The translations under genes and the position numbers were made by a program. From Tolypeutes matacus (taxonomy: Eukaryota; Chordata; Mammalia; Cingulata; Chlamyphoridae), in assembly GCA_026826555.1 (NCBI GenBank), contig JAKSZT010053881.1, forward strand, positions 6,642,502-6,706,501: a stretch of DNA of 64,000 nucleotides, given 5' to 3'. Positions within the stretch are counted from its first letter, which is position 1, and each line of letters begins with the position of its first letter. Below, piece after piece: positions 11,317 to 24,819 of this stretch. Under the pieces are notes generated by a model. The model saw nothing but the letters and a program-made list of their open reading frames with translations, did not search any database and was not told the origin of the DNA.

Positions 11317-12180
11317 TCAGCACTTAATCTTATTGAGCTTCCCTTGTATATGATGGATCTCTGTTCTCTGAATACTGAATGATTTCAGTATTCTCTCTGT
11401 CTTGAGTGTTTGACAATTTGATAAGTACATGTCTCAGAGTAGGCCTGTTAGGATTTTTACAGTTTGGGGTGTGCTGTACTTTCCAGACATGTACATCCAT
11501 GTCCCTCAAAAGAGTTGGGAAATTTTCAGTCATTATTTCCTCCAACACTCCTTCTGCCCTTTTTTCTTATTCTTCTCCCTCTGGGATGCCTATAATGCAT
11601 ATGTTTGTGCATTTCACTTTGTTATTCAATTCCCCAAGTCCCTGTTGAATTTTTTCTATCATTTTATCTATCTGTTCTACTGTCTGCGTGATTTCAGATG
11701 TATTATCTTCCACGTCACTAATTCTTTCCTCTGCCAGTTCATATCTGCTGTTATGTCCTTCCAGTCTATTTTTTATTTCTTACATTGTTACATTCAGCAC
11801 CATCATATCTACTATCTTCTTACGTATGTTTACAATTTTTTCTATATTTTCCCCCAGTGTCTTAATATCCTTTATCTCTTCCTTCACTTCATTAAGTTGA
11901 CTCATGATATTTGTTTTGACATCCTTGATTGGTTGTTACATGTTCTGCATCTCCTCCTACTTTTTAGTTGTTCATTAGACTGGGCCATGTTTTCCTGTTT
12001 CTTAATATCACTTGTAATTTTTTGCTGATGTCTAGGCATCTGTTTATCTTGATGGGCTTATTCAGATGGTTAGACTCTCTTTCTACTCTTGGGTTTTATT
12101 TTGTTTTGTTTTGTGTTAAGTTTCCTCTTTGACACTTGGTTCCACTTATTCTATATCCTTGTAGTTGTTTGTGTTTCCCT

Positions 12181-12600
12181 GAAAAAAAATTTAAGACAAT
12201 AGAAAAGATAGAAGGAGAGAAAAAGAATAATAATAATAATTTTAAAAAGCTAGGAAAGGAGCCATAAATGATCCAGGAAAAAAAAATAAGTAATAAGTGT
12301 AAAAAAGCATGAAAAATACAAAGGTATAAGAATTTAAAAGGTGGAGGGAAAAAAAAGGAAACAAGAAAAAAAAAAGATAAAATAAGATAAAATACCAGAC
12401 AGATGAGAAGAAAAAAAAATAAAATAAAATGAAGACCAAACAATAGAAGATGGAATGAAAGAAAAGCAATGGAAAAGGGAAAAATGAAAGAAAGAAAAGG
12501 AATGTAGAAATTAAGAGTAAAAAAGAAGAAAATAAAAAAGGAAACAAAAAGAGAAAATTTTAAAAATGAAAATAAAAAGAAAACAACCCAGGAAAAACAG
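12181..12600. repeat. long purine-rich (GA/A) tract in L1-B 5' region
   Basis: About 420 bases made almost only of A and G on the + strand, with a short AAT run (12229-12240). On the L1-B sense strand this is a polypyrimidine tract between the 5' UTR and ORF1. Open frames across it on the - strand are low-complexity F/L/S strings and not genes. A second A-rich patch follows at 12705-12800. Confidence 0.8.
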
Positions 12601-12877
12601 GCTTCCCTCTTAGGCCACTAGGAGCCGTCTCAGGGTGTGAGTGCTCATCAATCCATCACTCTGCAGCCTGCCTCCACAGGTAGGGTACCCAGTTTTAGAG
12701 AATAAAATAAAGAACATTAAAAAATTTTTAAATAATTATAAAAATTTTAAATAACAGATAAAAAATAATTAAAAAAAAAAAAAACAAAAAAAACAACTCA
12801 GTCTGTAAGTTCCCTGTCAAAGGTGCTGGCTGGTTGGCTGACAACCAACTGAATCACTCTCTGGGTCCCTTATCTTA

Positions 12878-12955
12878 AGCAGAACCAGGGATTGAACCAG
12901 GGACCTACTATATGTGAGGCAGGCATTCATTGACTGAGCCACACCCACTCCACAG
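12878..12955 (-). mobile_element. SINE fragment in L1-B 5' UTR
   Basis: A short antisense tRNA-like segment with CAGGGATTGAACCAGGGACC followed by GACTGAGCCACACCC, matching the promoter end of the SINEs elsewhere in the window. Decayed, no clear duplication. Confidence 0.65.
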
Positions 12956-13775
12956 CTTGGATAGGCTTCTGAAAACTTACCTGCCTAACCCATCCCGCTA
13001 TCCCATCAGGCTATCCCATCAGGCGTGTTGGGCATCTAACAGTTTGTTGGCTCTCTCTCCTGGCTTCTTTCTCTCCAGGGCTGTTAGGAGCCTGTTAGCC
13101 CACCCACCCCCACCCCCACTGATGTAGTTCCTCTCTCTCCCAGGACAGGTGGGTGTGACAGCCTGCCTGAACGGATGCCCCCTCCCCACTCCCTGGGGCC
13201 GTTTCAGCACTGACTGGGGTCTGTATTTTTTATTTCCTCTCCTCCCATTCTGCCCACCCTATCTCCCCTTCCCCTTATATTTCTCTCTCTCTCTGGTTTG
13301 CTGTGTGCCTGTCTCAAACCTATTTGCCCTTCAGCTCTCCCATAAATGGGTCACTTTCAACCTCTACTTGCTGGGCTAGCTACACCCCAGATTCGAAGCA
13401 GACTTAGCTGGCCAAAGTCACTGGAGAGAAACCACTCTCTGCCCTCCTCCAGACCCCACTTCCTCCCAGGGAAGAGGACCTTTTCTCCCCTCTCAGTTGG
13501 CTGCAGTGAGCCAGGGATTTTACCAAGGCTCTTCTCCTTGAGGGTGGAGGATATTTGCTGTTCCCAGCCGCAGGGGTGAGTAATTCATGGTTTTTGTTTG
13601 GTCTCTTTGTCTCTCTGTCCCTCTCCCTCCTGGATGATGTGCAGCACTCTCTTAGTCTGCAGATCCCCAAAGCAGTTCCCTCAGATAGCTTTTGGCCATT
13701 CCTTCATTGTTTTTGTGAGAGAGTTGAGCCTGCCTAGCTACTCCAACACCATCTTCCTGGAAGTCACTCCCTACA

Positions 13776-16195
13776 CTTATTTTGCATTAACTCCCCATTG
13801 CCACTGCTCCCCCGCCACTGGTAACCTATACTCTACTTTTTGTCTCTGTAAACTTGCATGTTCCTGATACTATCATTGTGGTTAGCATAGGAATTAAATT
13901 TAACATCCTAAATCTATAACAATATCATTTTCTTTGATACTAACTTAACTTGAATAGTATACACACACTATGTTCCTTTACCCCTCCTTCCCCCCACTTT
14001 TATGTAGGTCTTATCAAAATTTACATATTTATACATTGTGCCCATTGATTTATCATTACACTTTATATATTTGCATTTTAGACCCTGTAGGAATTGAAGA
14101 GTAGAGTTACCAAAAATACAATAGTACTGCTGTTTATATTCACCCATGTCATTATCTTTACAGGAATTCTTTATTTCTTTATGTGGTTTCATTCAATTGT
14201 CTTGTGTCCTTTCCTTTCAAACTGCAGAGTACCCTTTAGTATTTCCTGTAGGGCTGTTCCAGTGGTGATGAACTCCCTTAGCTTTTATCTATCTAGAAAT
14301 GTCTTAATCCCTCCCTCATGTTTGAGAGACATTTTGCCAGATTATAGAATTCTTAGGTGGCAAATTTTGCTTTCAGCATTTTAAATATTTCATCCCACTG
14401 CCTTCTTGCCTCCATGGTATCCGGTGAGAAATTGGTACTTACTTCTTTGTATGTGATACGTTGCTTCTCTCCTGTGGCTTTCAGAATTATCTCCTTATCT
14501 TTGATATTCGGCAGTTTGATTTAAAACATGGTGTGAGTCTATTTGGGTTTATCCTGTTTGGAATTCGTTGAGCATCTTAGATGTGTATATTCATGTCTTT
14601 TCATTAAATTTCGGCCATTATTTCTTTGAATATTCTCTCTGCTCTTTTCTCTATTTCTTCTCTTTCTGGGACTCCCACAATGTGTGGCTTGGTGTGCCTG
14701 ATGGTGTCCCACAGCCTTCTCAGGCTCTGTCCACTTTTCTTTGTTTTTTCTTCTAATTCTCAGACTGGATGATTTCAATTGTCTTATTTTCAAGTTGACT
14801 GACTTTGTTCTGCCAGCTCTAATCTGTTGTTGAACCCCTCCAGGGAATTTTCAGTTGCTGTTTCTGTGGTCTTCAGCTCTGATTCCTTTTTGTACTTTTC
14901 ATCTCTCTTTGTGATATTCTCTTTGTGTTCATCTGTTGTTTTTCTGGTCTCCTTTAGTTCTTTGCTGGGTTTTCCTTTAGCTCTTTGAACATACTTCAAT
15001 ACATTTTTTGGAAAAAGTCTTTGACTAGAATATCCCAGGGCTGATCCTCCTCATTGATGGTTTGTTATGCTTTAATCTTCTTTGCCTGGGCCATCACTTC
15101 CTGTTTCTTTGTATGTTTTGCAATCTTTTTGTTGAAACCTGGACATTTTGATTTTTAATGTGTTATCACTAGAATTTATAGTGATTATAGTGTTTGTTCC
15201 TTAAACTTGCATCTGGCTTAAGTTATGTTATAACAGAGCTTTCCTTGAATGCCAGGAGTTAATCACAACAACAACAAAAAAGAGGTGGGGAAAAAATAAA
15301 ACACTTTTCCCAGCTTTTGCAGATTGACCATTATTTGAAGGTTAATCTCCTTCAGAGCTTATCCTTACAGAGAGTTTAGAGAACAGCTCCAGGCCAAAGC
15401 ATAGAGGCTTTCCTGGTCCTTTCTGGGCACTGGGCATATGTCTGTTATTAGTTATGCACATTTGACCTTAGGAATTCCTTTTTTTTTTTTTTTTTTTCAG
15501 TTACCAGTGCACCGGGAATTGAACCCCAGACCTTATATGTAGGAAGCCGGTGCTCAATCACTGAGCCACATTGGTTCCCCTGAGATGGTTTTTTCATGTT
15601 TGCTTTTGTTTTTGTTTTGTTTTTAGGAGGTACTGGGGACCAAACCCAGTACCTCCCATGTAAGAAGGAGGCCACTTGAGCCACATCTGCTCCCAGGAAT
15701 TCCCTCTTTTAAGAAGATAGGAATGTCCTCAGGGTCCAGAGCTGTGCACTGTATGGCCTAGAGCCAGCAATCATTTGCCGCAGGCAGCATGTCTTAACTG
15801 CTCTCCCACAGCATTCTGTAGAGAGTTCCATGAGTACCTTTTGCTCCCAGAATCCCTCAGGCCACATCCAGAGTGATTGGGCCAGATATACACACTCCCA
15901 GTGTTTGCAGGAGGATTGCTCTGCTCCCTCCTGCACCAGGACCAGGGATCCACACTGGGAGCACAGGCTGGCTGTGCATGTAGCCCATTGGGGGGGGGGG
16001 CAGCCCAAGCAGGAGATCCCAAGCTTTTAAGTAGCCTTTTTCGTGATTCGGTGCTTGCCCTGTTTACTGCAGTCCTTTAACTATTTCCTAGAGCTTTTAG
16101 AAAGATCTTTCTGCTAGCTCTTACTGGTTGTTCAAAGTTCCTTTGGGGAGGCAGAGACCTGAAGCTTCTCATTCTACCATGTTGATCAGAGTACA
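13776..16195 (-). mobile_element. HAL1-type half-LINE, - strand
   Basis: Read on the - strand, this begins at about 16190 with an L1-like start, continues through an ORF1-like coding remnant (charged coiled-coil text about 15000-14540, then a chaperone-domain-like part to about 14240), and passes directly into 3' UTR-like sequence (14200-13790). There is no endonuclease or reverse transcriptase region, which is the layout of HAL1 elements. A SINE pair is nested at 15479-15694. All frames are interrupted. The alternative is a L1 that lost ORF2 by deletion. Confidence 0.65.
15479..15694 (-). mobile_element. two-unit SINE in HAL1 element
   Basis: Antisense SINE with a T-run at the left, flanked by AGGAATTCC at 15470-15478 and 15695-15703. 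Two tRNA-like units, each with an antisense B box (GGAATTGAACCCC and GGGGACCAAACCC) and a terminal GAGCCACAT. Confidence 0.82.
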
Positions 16196-18699
16196 ACTTC
16201 TCACAATTTGATTTTTGACAGTGGCTTAAAATTATGTTATAGCAGATATAGAAGTCTTTATAGAGATCACTATCAGAAGTTATTAGTTATATGAGACTAA
16301 AACTATCCAAGCATGTGCCATATTACCAGCATGATCATAGATTACAAGATTATGGAATTACAATATTTATGATTTTTGCCCTCCCAGAGCTCATGGGCTT
16401 GGGGTAAGATGGGCAGGACAACAAATAGGCACAGAACAAGGTGATATACAACATCATTGTTTGGATGATAATTTGATACTTCCACTAGTTCCAGTATAAT
16501 TTTTGTTGCATTGTACTAAAGTTAACTTATGCAAATGAATGATCGTGAAATCCTAATTTGGTATGATAAGGTCATTTAGAAATGCTGCGACATTTATCCA
16601 GTGGTCCATCACTGATTCAAAATGACTCAACAGTTATTATAATACAGCCAGCCTTGCTGAAGATGACAGCAGTTCTCCACTCAAATTTATGAGATGTCAT
16701 GTTTGGTTGGTAAATTGTCAAGTATGAATATCTCTCCTTTCTTACTGAAGGGAGAATACTTAGCCTTTGTCTCTGAATCTCTGCACCTACCATGGGGTGA
16801 TGGAAATGCTGGTTGTCAGAGGATCTTTTCTCACCACTTGCTTTGCAACTAACTGGTCCAGACCATTGTGTATGTGCCCAGATTATGTTCACAGATCTCT
16901 CGGAGAGCTAGGCCTTCTATTTAGTATTCTTGGTTATTAACCAATAACCTAACTAACTTGACGTGGTATCATTCACTCATTCAACAGTTATTCACTAAGA
17001 TATATGATGCAGAAGGGCAGGACTGAGACATGGGGGCCCTCCAGGCAGGCTAATAACTTGCTACTTTGGGCAAACTAAAGATTTGCTGCTGCTCCAGACT
17101 GCTATTCTTTACATATATGTTCACAACATTTTTAAGAAGGAAGCCAAACACTGTATGGGAAAGGGGTAGCAAAAGAGTCCCTCTAATTCCCCTTTTTGCC
17201 AGGTCTCAAGATCTCCACTGACTAGAAGAAAAATAGCAGGCAGTCTATCTTTCCTTCCAACCACATTCAATACTATCCCTGAGAAAAGTTCTGGTAAATA
17301 CTGTTTTTCTTTCATCTAGTTCAGTTTCCAGGGGTGTATTTATACCCCACTGATTTGTACACGGCAACTGCCATGATATCCAGGCCCGTAATCTAGCTCT
17401 GGAGAGAGACACTGTGATAGATCCTGGAGATACAGATAAATAAAATGCTGTTCCAGCCCTCCAGGAACTCAAGGCAGTAGCTTAACATACACTGTAAAGC
17501 AGTGTGAGAAATATTAGTCAAAGTATTCTAGGAACACAGAGGAGGGAGCAGAGCGTTTGTCGGTGGAGGTCAGGGGAGGCTCACAGAGGTGATGCCACAG
17601 GATCTGGGAGGGGAACAGATGACGAAGTGGAATTTCCTTCTTTTAAGTACATCTGGTAATAATAATTCTGAACTTTTCAGTTGATGAAATGGACTTTAAT
17701 TTTAATTCTATAAGCCTTAAGCTTATAGAATTGCACGAGGTAGGGTAAATGAGTATTTTATTACAGTGATTCTTGCCATTCCTGGCCTGCAGGATGAAGC
17801 CAAGTAACTGTGCTTGTACTCAATACAGTTCTTTTGACAAGAGCTCCCTGACTTCTTGCTAAATCGTCCAAACAGATTCACCTAAATGGAAAGGCATTCT
17901 CAGATTCCAAATTTTATTGTAACTCTGCTTTGCTGCAAGGGAGTTTATCAGTCCCCACTATCTCTACTGACCAGTGGAAATAAAAGCATCTAGACTTCTT
18001 AATTTTCAAAGTAAAAGCCTTTGAGCCTTTTGTTTTTCTATCAGAAAGCTGTTTGCTCCCTATTTTTTCCTTAATCCTCAGTCACTTGGGAGTATTTCCT
18101 TATATGGCCATCATAAGGAACCTTCTGAAAAGAGCTCTTATTTGAGAAAGAAGGGAATTCTCAAGGTTAAGCTTGCCACCCCCCAAATCCTCCAGAATAA
18201 ATCTTTTTAGGTTATCTTGAAACTGACTTCTTAAAAATTAAAATACACATGTCTTGTGTCCTGCCTCTGGGGAGAGAAAATGTTTTACGTAGGGGAGGTA
18301 ATGGCAGTTTTGTAACTTTCATTAGCAGAGAACCCACTGGGTCTGGCCGCCTCTCTCAACAGCTGGCTCTGTTGGAGCTGTTGTGAGTCTGCGCCCAGTT
18401 TTTCCCTGGTTAGTGTGGACTCGTTATTCTGCTCTAAGCAGCATTGCCATTTAGCATTCGCGCTTTTCGTTCTTCCAACTTGGTACTTTTTTGTGCTGCT
18501 GGGGAGAAGGAAAAGCAATAATAAGTTTGTTATACTTTCTAAAATTAGTGTGAGTGGTTTTGTTTTAGCCTGGATGAAGAAACCAAGCTACGCTTTGTTG
18601 CTTCTTTTACTTGACAGCAATGGCTTCACCCTGAGATGACAAGTTGTTATTATCGGGAACTTTCATTAAGTTCTACATTTATATCTTCACAGCAAAATA
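16196..18699. other. non-coding stretch, no gene seen
   Basis: No supported coding region. 16350-16450 and 17400-17640 resemble the 3' ends of very old L3/CR1 or L2 LINEs (text of the type 'ccctcccagagctcatggg' and 'ccagccctccaggaactc'), but they are too decayed for a firm name. A perfect 12 bp inverted repeat lies at 17704-17732. Open frames here are short and unremarkable. Confidence 0.6.
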
Positions 18700-19290
18700 T
18701 TCCTCAGGTTAAGGTAAATGTTAAAAAGAATAGAAGAACGGAACTTGTTAATCGAACATGTTGAAAAACATTCAACCTAGCTCAAAGAAATGCAAAATAA
18801 AGCCACAGTAAGATCATTTTCATGTATAGAAGTAACAAAGTGGTTTTTTTTGTTTTTTTTTGTTTGTTTAAAGATTTTCAAATCTGGTGAGGGTGCTACT
18901 CGGTGTTTATAGAAGACAAAATCAGTATAACCTTTTTTGGAAATAATTTAATATATCGGGGGCTTTAAAAATGCTCTTCATGCTTCATACCAGTAATTTC
19001 ACTTTTAGAAGCCTGTGCAAAGGAAATCTTAAACCGAATACAGAGATGTTTGCAGCATTGTTTATAACAAAAAGGTAAAATCTAAGAATCAGTAGGGAGA
19101 TGGTTTCATAAATTATGAAATATTATGCTTCCATTTCAAATGTTGTTTAGAGAAGCTTTATAACAGGATTGAGAAAAGCCAATGATATAATAAAAAGCAA
19201 AAGGAGATAGCAATATTGTTCTACTGAGTTTTGCAATGGCATAATTGTGTAAAACTAGCAGGCTGGCAAAAAAAAAGAAAAAACTGGAAG
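18700..19290 (+). mobile_element. old L1M-type LINE fragment
   Basis: Decayed L1 3' region in sense: 'ttcaacctagctcaaagaaatgc' type sequence near 18770 and 'cagcattgtttataac' near 19055, as in the ORF2 end and 3' UTR of old L1M subfamilies. No frame is left. Confidence 0.6.
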
Positions 19291-19548
19291 AAGAAAAATA
19301 AGCCAAATAAAAGTCTTTCCCCCTCCATGTTTTTCCTATTTTCTGCAAGAAGCATATGTTATTCTCAATGGGGTTTCTATTATTTATAAAATGGACACTG
19401 CCTCAGATATAATGCTATCTTATTGTTCATTAAAAGTTCAATGTTCATTTTTTGTGCCGTGTAAATTACAGTGATGATTTACAGAGTAAATTTATAATTT
19501 GTGACAGTGACTTTTTTTTTTTTCCCTCCCTGGATATTAACAGGTTTT

Positions 19549-19762
19549 TTTGTTGGTTGGTTGGTTGGTTTAGGAGGTACTAGGGATTGAACCCGGGACC
19601 TCATAGTACATATGAAGCAGGCATTCAACCACTGAGCTATATCTGCTCCCCAAAGAGAGTTGGTTTCTTTGTTTGTTTGTTTTTAGGAGGTACCAGGGAT
19701 CGAACCTTGGATCTTGTACATGGGAAGCAGGTGCTCAACCACTTGAGCTACATTTACTCCCC
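19549..19762 (-). mobile_element. two-unit SINE
   Basis: Antisense SINE with target-site duplication TAACAGGTTTT at 19538-19548 and 19763-19773. Two tRNA-like units carry antisense B boxes (GGGATTGAACCCGGG near 19585 and GGGATCGAACC near 19697). A (GGTT)n run marks the left unit and a (GTTT)n run the right. Confidence 0.85.
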
Positions 19763-19773
19763 TAACAGGTTTT

Positions 19774-20814
19774 GTAAGAGGTTAGAAGGTGATCCCTTTA
19801 ACAAAACTCACTTTTCAGAAAGTTTATCTTTTGTATGTTTCATAAAGTTATTATAAATGTTGGAAATTTTAGAACCATATAAGTGGATAAATTACCTTGC
19901 AGTCCTGTGGTGTATAAAATGTAACAATATGTTTATGATTTCTCTTTAGGAATTTTTCAAATAGAAACTAATTGCTGAGTTTCCGGTTGACCAGCATTCA
20001 TAGGGTAAGATTAACATTCTGAATTGTGAACACATGGTAAAGATAATTACTATTTTGTGGATAGCTTAGGGCAAACAAATACTGAATTCTTGGTATGAAA
20101 AAGAGCTTACTATTCTTACAGACATTTTGAGTAAAGTCCTTTTGCTGCTTTTAACCTGGCATAAAGAGAAAATTGTCCATATACATTTTGGTAAAATGTC
20201 ATCTTCCTCATCCTCCTGTCCTTTGTAGGTTTTGTATGGGGAAAAGTATTATATGTGTACATTTGATATTTGTCATTTTTTAACAGTAAAGGTCTAAACC
20301 ACATAATAAATATCCATGAGTGACTTAGAGTCCATGTCAGTATTTTTCCTCATTCTTGTGATAGCATTTGTATGCATAGACTGGTTTGCCATGTTTCTGT
20401 AAATCAAAGACGGCTAGACTTTCCTTAAGCAGTCAAGTCAGAGAAGTAAACAGTCCCTAAGCTCTGTTGTTTCCTGTAAACAATTATTCTTTTATAATCA
20501 TGGAAAATTAATCTTAAATGAGCTCTGCGACAGAGCTTGTAACTGTGACATAATGAATGAATTTGTACACTGTATTAAATAGGTTGACTCTCTAGTGTTA
20601 TGAATACAGCATGTGTCTTGAAAGTATGTTGCCCAGCTCCGAATATTAGTCAGGTGGAACAGTGATAAAGACAATAGTTCTATCACCCACTACATTTGGA
20701 CATCCTTCTTTTTGTAGATGAAAGTCAAGATTCCCTGACTTCTTCGGTCTATATACATTCCCCTCATGATTCATTGAGTTAACCATAAACTTTTAAAAAG
20801 ATCGTATCAGCTCT
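19774..20814. other. non-coding stretch, nothing recognised
   Basis: AT-rich sequence with no repeat I can name and no open frame above about 60 codons that looks coding. It probably lies in an upstream intron or flank of LRRC8B. Confidence 0.5.
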
Positions 20815-21292
20815 TGCCACTCCTCTACTTAGGACCCTGCAGTGGTCCTCCATCACTCATGAACTATTATCCAAACTCTGTATCTTGGCTGCAGGCACTC
20901 TGTCATTCTTCTAATTCCCACGTGCTCACGACACCCTAGGCAGAGTAGCCTCCTTCCTGATCCCGACACATTTTAAGTTTGCTGCTCTTTCTGCCTGAAA
21001 TGACCTTCTCTAGCATCTTCATGTGGCTGGCTCCATTTAGAGGTTCTTTTAATTGTACCCCTTTAAAAGAGGCCCTCCTTGACCACCCAATCTAAAGCAA
21101 CTTACATTCTTCATAGCATTTCTGATTTATTGTGTTTGTGCATTTGGTTATCGTCTCTCTTCCCACACTGCAGAGTAAGCTCCATGCAGGCAGGGATCTT
21201 GTCTATCTTGCAAACCTGTATTTCCTTAACACTTAGGACTCCGCCTTGCACGTAATAGGTATCTTAAATATTTGTTGTGTGAATGGACTTAA
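20815..21292 (+). mobile_element. LINE-2 (L2) 3' end
   Basis: Typical L2 3' sequence in sense: 'gaccttctctagcatcttc', 'ggccctccttgaccaccc', then 'gtaagctccatgcaggcag' followed by an 'atatttgttgtgtgaatg' terminus near 21285. Ancient, shared among mammals. Confidence 0.85.
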
Positions 21293-22885
21293 ATCTTGAT
21301 ATCTCTTTGACAAATACTGCTGTTCAGCAATGTTTCACCCATTCCCTTTGGGCATTTTGTTTATTTAGAACCAAATATAGGACTTATTAGGTTTACCCAT
21401 CATCCTACTCATTTTGGCACTGAAATGACAATATAAGATGATGATGCTAGCTTTCAAGTATCCATCTCTTTTCTCTACAATAGGATTAAAATCCTTTAAA
21501 AGCAGAAACAAGGTCTTACATTTCCTTGGTATCCCCCTGTAGTGCCTAACTTTCTCTTGTGCTAGGCATATTCCATAAAGTGCATAGAAATATTAACTTT
21601 AGAGAAAGGTTTAAGACTAGTAACTTAATCATATTTTAAATTATTTCTAGAGTATACTGTTTTGTCTGTCTCAGAGCTGAATCTCCCATTTCCATTTAAA
21701 AAAAAAAATTCTGAACTATATTTGCAGCTTCACATTTCAAAACCTTATTTTATTTTACTATTTATTGGGCTAGGTAGCCAGAACCAATTCTGCCAGCCTC
21801 CCAGTTCTTTTCAAATTAAGAGACTTAGCTATCGGCTCATGTTCTGCTAACCTATAACTTAAACTCCCCAGAACTTTAGTTTCCTTATTTGTAAAAAGAA
21901 AAGTTGAACTCTGCCCTCTAAGGCTTCTTCCTGCTTAAAGAGTTCATGACTCTGCTCTTGTGAGAGGTAGGCTACCTGCAGAGGAATTAGAAGGAAGTGG
22001 AACAATGATTTCTGCCAGTGGGCTGTCATTTGAGAGCGCATGTATGACTCACAGGAGACTGCGTGGGAATTGGGTTTGGCTCTAATTTATTTATGATTTG
22101 CTTACTGTGGGGGACCAGAAAAATAATTTTATAAACAATGAAAAGTGGTGGTGAAGAGTTTGAGGTGACCTTCTCAGAATACCTTTTCTCTCTAAGTATC
22201 ATCAACTGGTGCTTCTGCTCCGGTGTCAATAGTACATTAATGTTATTGTAATTCTTTTTTTTCCTTTTAAATGTAGTCAAGATAATATGGTAGCTTATAC
22301 TAAAAGTATCAAAGAATTGGGAAGCCTTTGAGCCTTGAGAGGAAATTGCCATCTTGGTTAAATATATGATATATTCCCAAACTACCAGAAACAAGGAAAC
22401 GTGAGGCAAAGTTTGGAACAACTCAGATTCAGTTAGGATTTCCAAAGTTGTTCCCCTTGGTTTTAATTACTGTACTCAGTCACTTCCTCCTAAGGATCCG
22501 ATGGTTGGGGTAACTTTCTTAATATTTAGAGCACTATTTATGATATTTTTTACAGATACATAACCACTCTACAGCTTTGGGTAAGCAGCTGCAGAATGGT
22601 AGTTAGAAGTCTCTATTCTCTTTTGATTTTTCTGTGTTATTTGACGATGATGTCAGCCTCTTTTCTTGAAAAATCTTTGATTTGTATGTTCCAGAAATAT
22701 TGTGCTTCTCCTTTACCCCAATGACCCTGCTTCTCTACCCACTTTATTCTTCCTTGTCTGATAATCCTTCCTCACAAGATATATTATTTAGGGGAGAGAA
22801 AATCTGTTCTTCACTCATTAAATTCTTTCATTCAAAGAAATAATTCATTTCTATAGTACTATCTACTACTTAAAGGCTTATGTCT
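21293..22885. other. non-coding stretch with a MIR remnant
   Basis: A MIR right half is likely at 21866-21960 ('tagtttccttatttgtaaaa'). The rest shows no gene and no repeat I can name. Confidence 0.5.
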
Positions 22886-23355
22886 TTCTATGGTGGATTA
22901 AAGCTGGCTGCAAATACTTTGCCACTCCTTCCTTCAAGAGGTGGAGCCTGTTTCCCCTCCTTTTGAATCTGGGCTGGCTCTGCTACTTTTCTGACCAATA
23001 GAATATGGCATAAATAGTGTGGAGTAATTTCTGAGGCTGGGCCTTAAGAAATTTGAAGCTTCTACTTTTGCATCCTTGAAGCGTTCTTACTTTGAACTTA
23101 GTCACCTTGCTGTGAGGAAACCTAAAGAGCCATATAGAGGCAAGGCAAGGGCCCTCATCAGTAGCCTCAGCTGGGTTCTCAGGCAGACCCAGCTGCCAGC
23201 CATGTGACTGAAGCACTATGGACCTCCCCCCATTCCAGCCAGCACCATGTGCAATGGAAGAAATACCTCATCATTCCACAGAATCATGAAAACTGATAAA
23301 TTGTTATTTTGGCCACTAAGTTTTAGGGTGGTTTGTTACACATCAATGAAGAACC
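22886..23355 (+). repeat. 5' LTR of the MaLR provirus
   Basis: MLT1-like LTR: 'ttaaagctggctgcaaat', 'ggtggagcctgtttccc', 'gaccaatagaatatggc' (CCAAT region), ending in 'ggccactaagttttagggtg' and 'gtttgttacacatcaat'. Confidence 0.82.
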
Positions 23356-23999
23356 AAACCAAAATTGGTACCTCGGTACCTACAAGTGAGGTGCTACCAT
23401 AACAAAAACCTAAAACATCTGGCATTGGCTTTGGGATCAGGTGTTGGTAGAGGCCTACAGGGTGGTAAGATTGTAATAGTGACTGGAAGAGCAGTGAGGA
23501 AATTACTGTTGGAGGATGTAAAATGCTACCTTTGTTTTATAATGCTGAAAAAAATCATCAATGTCACCTATAGTAACATGGAAGCTAGAAAATGAAGCTA
23601 ATTAACCTGTATATCTAGCTTAGGAGATTTTACAGCAGAATATTTGAATTGCCAGTTGACTGTTTTTAGCCACCTCTGATCAAAGTATTGCAAGAGAGAT
23701 TGATTAAAGAAGGAACTTTCAGATTTCAAGCAGACTTTAGAGGAAATGTTTCTGATCCAAAACTTTCTCCATTGGAGAATAAAACTGTTTCTCATTCTCA
23801 GTTTCTCTACCTAACAAGAAGTAATTAAAGTAAGAAATGACCTGAGATCCAAAGATCATATCCAGAATAATCCAGTAAAACTTGGTCTCAGGGTACCCAG
23901 GCTTAGCCAAACTGTAAAGTTTTGAGCCACCTATCAAGTTTAAAGGGCACACAGTCCTCCACAAGACTGCCCTCACTTTTGACACCATCTGTAAGTTTG

Positions 24000-24520
24000 G
24001 GGGGTTCCCAAAATGACCCTTAGATTCAATAAGTATTCATGGTTATGCTTTAATTCAGGGAAAATTTACAAATTAAAATCAGCCAAAGGAAAAGATGCAT
24101 AGGGAAGAGTCTGGAAGAGTTCTAAATGTAAAGCTTCCATTGTCCTCTCTGGACCCATTAACCTCCTGGTATCTATGTGTACCAATACAAATGGAGTAAT
24201 ACCAGCCGAGGAGGTTTGCCTGAGCTTCAGTGTCTATAGAGTTTTTAGTGGGTCTTTATTACATAGGCATGATTGATTGATTGCCCACATGGTTGAGCTC
24301 AGTCTACAGGTCAACCACCATGTGATCCACAGCCCCCACCCAAGTCACTTGGTTGGTCTTTCTGGCATGCCAATCCCATTAAGACTATTGGGTGCAGCCA
24401 ACCCCATCCTAAACAAAGACACTCCTGTCTAGGGTGACATGATTATTTCTCAGAAGCATGAGAGCAAAGGCCAGACTTCTCTTTGGGCAAGGCCAATTCT
24501 TTGCTACACAGGATCAAAAT
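24000..24520. repeat. possible decayed LTR or internal ERV sequence
   Basis: The text of 'ggggttcccaaaatgaccc' and 'gcatgattgattgattgcc' resembles LTR sequences of old mammalian ERVs, but I cannot place a family or ends. It lies inside the MaLR internal region. Confidence 0.3.
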
Positions 24521-24819
24521 CAAATCAAGGGCACAGCTGAAATACTCTTTATTGAGACTTCAAAAAGATTTATAGCAATGACTTCTAGATTGTCTGAACT
24601 AGACTGAAGGACATCTAAGAATCTTAAGAGAGTTGTCCCTCAGCACCTGACATGCAATCCAGAGTAGAGAAGGGTTACTTTGTGGGTATGCTTTTGTCAA
24701 CAAAATTCATGGCATATGTATTAATAGTTATTTAAATACATAAACATAAAATTCAGCATCACATTGGTGTGATGACAAGAAGTAAGGTGCTAGGTGGTTA
24801 CATTAAAAGCACAACTGAG

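Noticed and set aside
12096..12547. Antisense open frames rich in F, L and S
   Set aside because: They are translations of the purine tract with no coding signature.
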